A stretch of DNA of 7,668 bases, taken from the NCBI GenBank assembly GCA_030018855.1, contig JASEHG010000096.1, positions 1 through 7,668 of the forward strand, read 5' to 3'. This document shows, one piece after another, positions 5,029 to 7,668 of the stretch. The translations under genes were made by a program, and so were the position numbers. The notes beneath the pieces were generated by a model that was not told where the DNA came from, ran no database searches, and saw only the letters and a program-made list of their open reading frames with translations. Position 1 is the stretch's first letter. Each line of letters starts with the position of its first letter. The DNA comes from Candidatus Brocadiaceae bacterium. GTDB taxonomy: Bacteria > Planctomycetota > Brocadiia > Brocadiales > Bathyanammoxibiaceae.

Positions 5029-6270
5029 GGTCTGCCTACTATTTTTCCCCAGTAGTTCCATACAGACCAGGGCCATAATCTCTACAAAGTCTGCAAGTTG
5101 TTGGATGTCAATGGATTCGTTAGCCACATGGGCCTCTTTCTCACTCCCGGGTCCGAACCCTACGGCGGTAATCCCTTTCTTTAGGAGCTGTTTGGTAACG
5201 GTGGCACCGGAGAGGCCAGTTAGCTCAGGAGAGAGGCCCGTAACGGCCTCCGTATGTCTCTTGAGGAGGCCTACCAGGGGATTATTTGCATCTACAGAGG
5301 AGGGCTCCAGGTGGGATTCTATTTTCAACTCAAAGCGGGCCTGGGGATTTCTCTTTTCTACCCTCTTGATAATGCCCCGAACCCTTTCCAGTATCTCCTC
5401 TTTGGACTCTCCAGGGAGGTGGCGTATATCAATACCGGCTTGACACTTCCCTGGGACAATATTCCTGGCCGCCCCACCCTGGATGGTACCTAGATTTAAG
5501 GTGGGTGGTGTAAAGAGGGGATGATGGGTGCATTTAAAGGAGAGGGTCTTTAGTTCCTTGAGGAAGTCCATCATGTTCCAGATGGCGTTGATGCCTTCTT
5601 CGGGCCTGGAGCCATGGGCCTGTCTGCCGTAGGAGGTGACTTCCAGGAAGAGGGCGCCCTTTTCGGCTACGTCTATCTTCTTCATCCCGTAGGAGACGTC
5701 GGGGATGACGGCATAATCTGCCGTGAGGCCGCACTCCTCAAGCAGATATTCAAGACCTAGCCTGCTACCCCTCTCCTCGTCAGCCGCCCCTATCAGTATG
5801 AACTCCCCCTGGAGCTGGGGTTCATGCCCTTTAAGGAAACGTGCCAGTACCATACAGGCGGCCATCTGTCCCTTGTTGTCTGTAGCCCCACGGCCATATA
5901 CCTTGCCGTCTTTCACTAGGGGTTCAAAGGGGTCTGTCTCCCAGCCGTCTCCTGCTGGTACCACGTCCAGGTGACATGCCATGAGGAGGGAGGGGCCTGC
6001 CACTTGAACCCTTGAACCCTTAAACCCTTGAACTTTAGTTTGAGGGTGGCCTACCCTTGCCACTATATTTGTCCTCTCCGGTTCTTTCTCGTGGAGGGTA
6101 TAGGGTATGTCCAGTGCCTTCAGGTAGGTTTCTACTACCCTTACCGCCAGGGATTCTTTACCTGGTGGGTTTTCGGTCCGTGCCCGTATGAGCTGACAGG
6201 TGAGCTCTATCAACTCGTCCCAGTGGGCCTGTATGAACCTTTTAGCCTCTCTCTGTAGTGTCCCAGCCAT
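5011..6270 (-). CDS. M20 family metallopeptidase/deacylase (ArgE/DapE/CPG2-like)
   Basis: This 419-residue cytoplasmic enzyme should hydrolyse an amide or peptide bond with two zinc ions. All family residues are visible: His100 in CHLDVVPAG, Asp131 bridging the metals in GRGATDNKG, Glu165-Glu166 in ADEERG (base and ligand), Asp191 in VIPDVS, and His381 in KEAHVANES. Dimerisation-domain motifs, including QAHGSRPEEG near His219, occupy roughly 200-320. The catalytic set does not decide between acetylornithine, succinyl-diaminopimelate and dipeptide substrates. Residues 75-92 are an insertion encoded partly by an 8-base tandem repeat. The last residues, after about 409, come from a palindromic repeat that supplies the TAG. 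The ATG at 6270 fits the family N-terminus but has no clear ribosome site. It follows the rseC-like gene by 20 bases and is probably cotranscribed with it. Confidence 0.88.
   Translation of the reverse strand: MAGTLQREAKRFIQAHWDELIELTCQLIRARTENPPGKESLAVRVVETYLKALDIPYTLHEKEPERTNIVARVGHPQTKVQGFKGSRVQVAGPSLLMACHLDVVPAGDGWETDPFEPLVKDGKVYGRGATDNKGQMAACMVLARFLKGHEPQLQGEFILIGAADEERGSRLGLEYLLEECGLTADYAVIPDVSYGMKKIDVAEKGALFLEVTSYGRQAHGSRPEEGINAIWNMMDFLKELKTLSFKCTHHPLFTPPTLNLGTIQGGAARNIVPGKCQAGIDIRHLPGESKEEILERVRGIIKRVEKRNPQARFELKIESHLEPSSVDANNPLVGLLKRHTEAVTGLSPELTGLSGATVTKQLLKKGITAVGFGPGSEKEAHVANESIDIQQLADFVEIMALVCMELLGKNSRQTVGTGL
6004..6035. repeat. 8-base tandem repeat within the peptidase coding sequence
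   Basis: Four units read TTGAACCC, TTGAACCC, TTAAACCC and TTGAACTT on the + strand. They encode the stretch from about Val80 to Val88 in the peptidase, between strand NIVARVG and the zinc motif. Related enzymes usually have a short turn here. The 32 bases are not a multiple of three, so flanking bases must have been gained or lost with them to preserve the frame. Confidence 0.75.
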
Positions 6271-6277
6271 TTCTGTC

Positions 6278-6296
6278 GGGAGTAGCCCCGCTACCC
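6278..6296. repeat. Small hairpin between the rseC-like and peptidase genes
   Basis: GTAGC (6282-6286) pairs with GCTAC (6290-6294) around CCC, and an outer GG/CC pair extends it past a bulged A. The rseC-like stop codon TAG lies in the stem. It may be a short relative of the GTAG-ended repeats, or an independent hairpin affecting the peptidase start, which has no obvious ribosome site. Confidence 0.35.
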
Positions 6297-6740
6297 TTCT
6301 GCATCTTCTGGTCTTTCACCTTCAACGGATACGATTACAGGGGGACGGAAGCCTCTGGCCCTCAAGCGTTTATCGTAGAGGCTTGCCCCGAGGAGGCTGA
6401 TTGAGAAAGAGAGCAGTCCGAAGATCCCCATCCTCAGATTGGTTGACTGTGGGAGGATAAAGGTCATTTTTTCTCCTACAATACAGCCGAAGAGAAAGGC
6501 AAGGAGTGGGAATAGGAGGAGGAGGGCGATGCCTTTATAGGCAGATGGTGTGTCTATCTTGAGGATTACCTTGTTGCCTGCCGATAATCCTGCTATCGTC
6601 TGTATCTCTAAGAGTCTTTTGACATCCCCTGCAGAGATGCAGACCCCGCACCTGGCGCAGGCCTCTGCCGCAGTCTTGTTTATCTCTATAGTGGCCTTGC
6701 CGTTATGAATAGCCGTTACTATTCCTTCTTCCAGTATCAC
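6291..6740 (-). CDS. RseC/MucC-like membrane protein (SoxR-reducing system family)
   Basis: This 149-residue protein has the RseC plan. An N-terminal beta domain (1-66) carries a cysteine group in ACARCGVCISAG (Cys28, 31, 34), followed by two membrane helices at about 68-90 and 103-122 and a short basic tail. In E. coli, RseC influences sigma-E signalling and takes part with the Rnf-like Rsx complex in reducing SoxR; many anaerobes place it near Rnf genes. None of those genes are visible here. The proposed start is GTG at 6740, because an in-frame TAA lies 24 bases upstream with no ATG between. The ribosome site is weak. The family match rests on layout and cysteines, since sequence conservation is low. 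It precedes the peptidase gene and probably shares its transcript. Confidence 0.7.
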   Translation of the reverse strand: MILEEGIVTAIHNGKATIEINKTAAEACARCGVCISAGDVKRLLEIQTIAGLSAGNKVILKIDTPSAYKGIALLLLFPLLAFLFGCIVGEKMTFILPQSTNLRMGIFGLLSFSISLLGASLYDKRLRARGFRPPVIVSVEGERPEDAEG

Positions 6741-6805
6741 GGCAATAATATCCCAGATTTTACCTTACGATATGTGTTGGTTAGGTGGAGAGATGGAAAA
6801 AGTAT

Positions 6806-6830
6806 GTAGGGGTGACTCGCCGGGTCGCCC
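6806..6830. repeat. Half copy of the GTAGGG palindromic element
   Basis: GTAGGGGTGACTC, GCC and GGGTCGCCC form an 8-bp stem with two G-T wobble pairs (GGTGACTC 6810-6817 with GGGTCGCC 6822-6829). The 11 bases AGTATGTAGGG at 6801-6811 are identical to 4951-4961 at the left edge of the full element, so flank and end match together. The second hairpin and the CCCTAC end are missing. Confidence 0.6.
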
Positions 6831-6855
6831 TAATCAGGGGTCAGCAATCTTTTTT

Positions 6856-6890
6856 CCCTAATCCCTGCTCCCTAGCCCCTGGTCCCTAGT
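6856..6890. repeat. Five-unit degenerate 7-base tandem array
   Basis: Consecutive units read CCCTAAT, CCCTGCT, CCCTAGC, CCCTGGT and CCCTAGT. CCCT is constant, and the last three positions vary as A/G, A/G/C, T/C. The array lies in the 200-base spacer between HU and the rseC-like gene, shortly after the half palindrome at 6806. This spacer (6741-6940) holds no gene that I can support. Confidence 0.7.
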
Positions 6891-6901
6891 CAGTTAACCC
6901 C

Positions 6902-6927
6902 CCGCCTGAGGCGTCCTCCCTAGGCGG
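6902..6927. repeat. Hairpin downstream of the HU gene
   Basis: CCGCCT (6902-6907) pairs with AGGCGG (6922-6927), and inside it GAGG (6908-6911) pairs with CCTC (6915-6918) around CGT, leaving a CCT bulge. It lies 14 bases after the HU stop and could stabilise the HU transcript. No T run follows on the - strand, so it is not a standard intrinsic terminator. Confidence 0.5.
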
Positions 6928-6940
6928 ACTTTCAGGATTT

Positions 6941-7243
6941 TCAACCCGCGGTCTGAGGGGTACCGCTCACCCGCTCCCTCATAAGCTTACCTACCTTGAA
7001 GACTACTACGTTCTTGGCTGGCACGAAGGCCTCTGCCCCCGTCCTTGGGTTTCTTGCCTTCCTTGCCGCCCTTTGTCTGATTTCAAAGACCCCGAAGTCC
7101 CTTAGTTCTATCCGGTGTCCTTGGGCAAGCTCGCTAATGAGTTCATCCAGGAATAATTGTACTGTCTCTTTTACAATGGTGTGGGTATTTTCAGTCTTCC
7201 TGGCTATCTTTTCGCATACGTCTCTTTTAGTGATGGTCTGCAT
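6941..7243 (-). CDS. HU/IHF-family DNA-binding protein
   Basis: This 100-residue histone-like protein should bend and compact DNA as a dimer. The N-terminal helical body (4-40) is followed by the family signature RDFGVFEIRQRAARKARNPRTG (48-69), with the intercalating Pro at position 66 in the beta arm. The closing VPAKNVVVFKVGKLMRERV (74-92) completes the fold. An eight-residue tail, SGTPQTAG, exceeds the usual 90-92 residues. The DNA for this tail contains part of a GCGGT/ACCGC inverted repeat (6948-6965), so it may be a late extension. GAGGGG lies 6 bases before the ATG. A near-consensus promoter lies about 90 bases upstream. HU and IHF subunits cannot be told apart here; a homodimeric HU is likelier because no partner is present. 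Confidence 0.92.
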   Translation of the reverse strand: MQTITKRDVCEKIARKTENTHTIVKETVQLFLDELISELAQGHRIELRDFGVFEIRQRAARKARNPRTGAEAFVPAKNVVVFKVGKLMRERVSGTPQTAG

Positions 7244-7330
7244 GATTTCCCCTCTTTTGGCCCAGGCTAGTAAGAAAGAATACCTTTGAACATTCTCATA
7301 AGATTAGATTTACCAATTACTAACGACGGC

Positions 7331-7367
7331 ATATTATCAACTTAGGTGAGAGATGTCAAGATGTCAA
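7331..7367 (-). promoter_or_regulatory. Near-consensus sigma-70 promoter of the HU gene, with two -35 boxes
   Basis: On the - strand TTGACA (7359-7354), a 17-base spacer and TAATAT (7336-7331) make a strong promoter. A second TTGACA lies eight bases further upstream (7367-7362), producing the direct repeat TTGACATC. Transcription should begin near 7324, leaving an AT-rich leader of about 80 bases. The second box gives a spacing of 25 and is unlikely to act as a -35 for the same -10. Confidence 0.8.
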
Positions 7368-7389
7368 TCTGTTTTTTTTAACAAAGCAA

Positions 7390-7437
7390 GGGTACGACGT
7401 GTCGTGTCCATACTTGTCGGGTGGGCCCTGCCGACAA
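7390..7437. repeat. Two adjacent palindromes in the HU-rpmH spacer
   Basis: ACGAC (7394-7398) pairs with GTCGT (7401-7405), extended outward by two wobble and two G-C pairs to 7390-7409. TTGTCGG (7414-7420) pairs perfectly with CCGACAA (7431-7437) around GTGGGCCCTG. The double-hairpin layout resembles the elements at 2753 and 4956, but the GTAGGG ends are absent. They lie between the divergent HU and rpmH promoters. Confidence 0.5.
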
Positions 7438-7444
7438 TCCACTC

Positions 7445-7473
7445 TTGACAGGGCTTCTAATATTTAATAGTCT
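7445..7473 (+). promoter_or_regulatory. Candidate promoter of rpmH
   Basis: A perfect TTGACA (7445-7450) is followed after 17 bases by TAGTCT (7468-7473), which matches the -10 consensus at only three positions. The spacer is AT-rich. Transcription would begin near 7480, with a leader of about 58 bases before the L34 start. No alternative with both boxes in good order is visible in this spacer. Confidence 0.4.
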
Positions 7474-7500
7474 TTATCGCTTTTGGGTATTGCATAAAGA

Positions 7501-7517
7501 GGGTGGCAGGGCCACCC
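7501..7517 (+). promoter_or_regulatory. Hairpin in the rpmH leader
   Basis: GGGTGGC (7501-7507) and GCCACCC (7511-7517) form a perfect 7-bp stem around AGG. It ends eight bases before the rpmH Shine-Dalgarno sequence, so it could affect translation or protect the 5' end. The arm GGCAGGGCC-ACCC also partly matches the inverted GGGTGGGCCCTGCC at 7419-7432, allowing a longer alternative pairing, but that would need transcription from upstream of 7419. Confidence 0.45.
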
Positions 7518-7537
7518 CCAGCAAAAAGGAGGGTGCC

Positions 7538-7663
7538 TTGAAGGTAAATATAAGAAGGAGTTCCTTAAAGAAGAGAAAGCAGACCAGTTTCTTGAAGAGG
7601 ATGAGGACAAAAGGTGGTAGGAACATCATAAAGAGGAGGCGGGCCAGGGGACGGGAGATATAG
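7538..7663 (+). CDS. rpmH: 50S ribosomal protein L34, TTG start
   Basis: This 41-residue, very basic protein of the large ribosomal subunit matches L34 throughout. RRSSLKKRKQTSFLKRM (6-22) corresponds to the family pattern S-x2-KR-x-R-x-HGFR-x-RM. TKGGRNIIKRRRARGR (24-39) corresponds to T-x2-GR-x-VL-x2-RR-x-KGR. I chose TTG at 7538 because AAAGGAGGG (7525-7533) ends five bases before it and the next residues KVNIRRS fit an L34 N-terminus. A start further upstream would add residues unlike the family. The stop TAG is at 7661, five bases before the window ends. In many bacteria rnpA and yidC follow rpmH, so they may lie just outside. The gene is divergent from HU. Confidence 0.88.
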   Translation: MKVNIRRSSLKKRKQTSFLKRMRTKGGRNIIKRRRARGREI

Positions 7664-7668
7664 ATATA

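Noticed and set aside
4839..5078. A 79-codon + strand open frame
   Set aside because: It runs through the por promoter region, the tandem array, the palindromic element and the antisense of the peptidase 3' end. It has no ribosome site and no recognisable protein pattern.
6856..6890. CRISPR array
   Set aside because: The units are 7 bases long and contiguous, with no spacers. The array is a simple degenerate tandem repeat, and no cas gene is present.
7333..7341. DnaA-box-like TTATCAACT, hinting at an origin near rpmH
   Set aside because: It is a single copy with two mismatches to TTATCCACA and overlaps the HU -10 box. No cluster of boxes is present.
7421..7537. Longer L34 start upstream of TTG 7538
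   Set aside because: The added residues would be translated from hairpins and promoter sequence and are unlike L34. The strong ribosome site lies just before 7538.

Overview
This is bacterial DNA: compact operons, Shine-Dalgarno sites, sigma-70-like promoters, and HU and L34 genes. The gene mix is a four-subunit pyruvate/2-oxoacid:ferredoxin oxidoreductase, a MerT-MerP fusion, an iron-sulfur flavoprotein, an RseC-like protein and an M20 peptidase. It points to an anaerobe or microaerophile that uses ferredoxin and handles thiophilic metals. The HU and L34 sequences and the repeat-rich spacers suggest a Planctomycetota/Brocadiales-like or Nitrospirota-like lineage, but that placement is a weak impression.

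Region 1 (1-1800, + strand) is a small metal/redox group. It holds a thioredoxin-like protein, a MerT-HMA fusion overlapping it by ATGA, a 10-codon mini-ORF with a strong ribosome site, and an iron-sulfur flavoprotein coupled to that mini-ORF by another ATGA. A rho-independent terminator at 1771-1800 closes it. No merA or merR is visible.

Region 2 (1800-4900, - strand) is a por operon in the order gamma-delta-alpha-beta (4780 down to 1800), with an extended -10 promoter near 4871. The first three genes overlap or abut. The beta gene is separated from alpha by a double-hairpin repeat, and one end of that repeat contains the alpha stop codon.

Region 3 (4900-6740, - strand) holds an RseC-like membrane protein gene followed by an M20 peptidase gene. 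The peptidase carries an in-frame 8-mer tandem repeat before its first zinc ligand, and its last residues and stop codon are encoded by a palindromic repeat.

Region 4 (6740-7668) has a 200-base repeat-filled spacer, then HU on the - strand with a near-consensus promoter. Divergent from HU is a short rpmH (ribosomal protein L34) gene with a TTG start.

The most unusual feature is the repeat population. It includes double-hairpin elements ending in GTAGGG/CCCTAC, half copies of these, and degenerate tandem arrays with 7- or 8-base periods. They lie in most spacers and in places supply stop codons or coding sequence.
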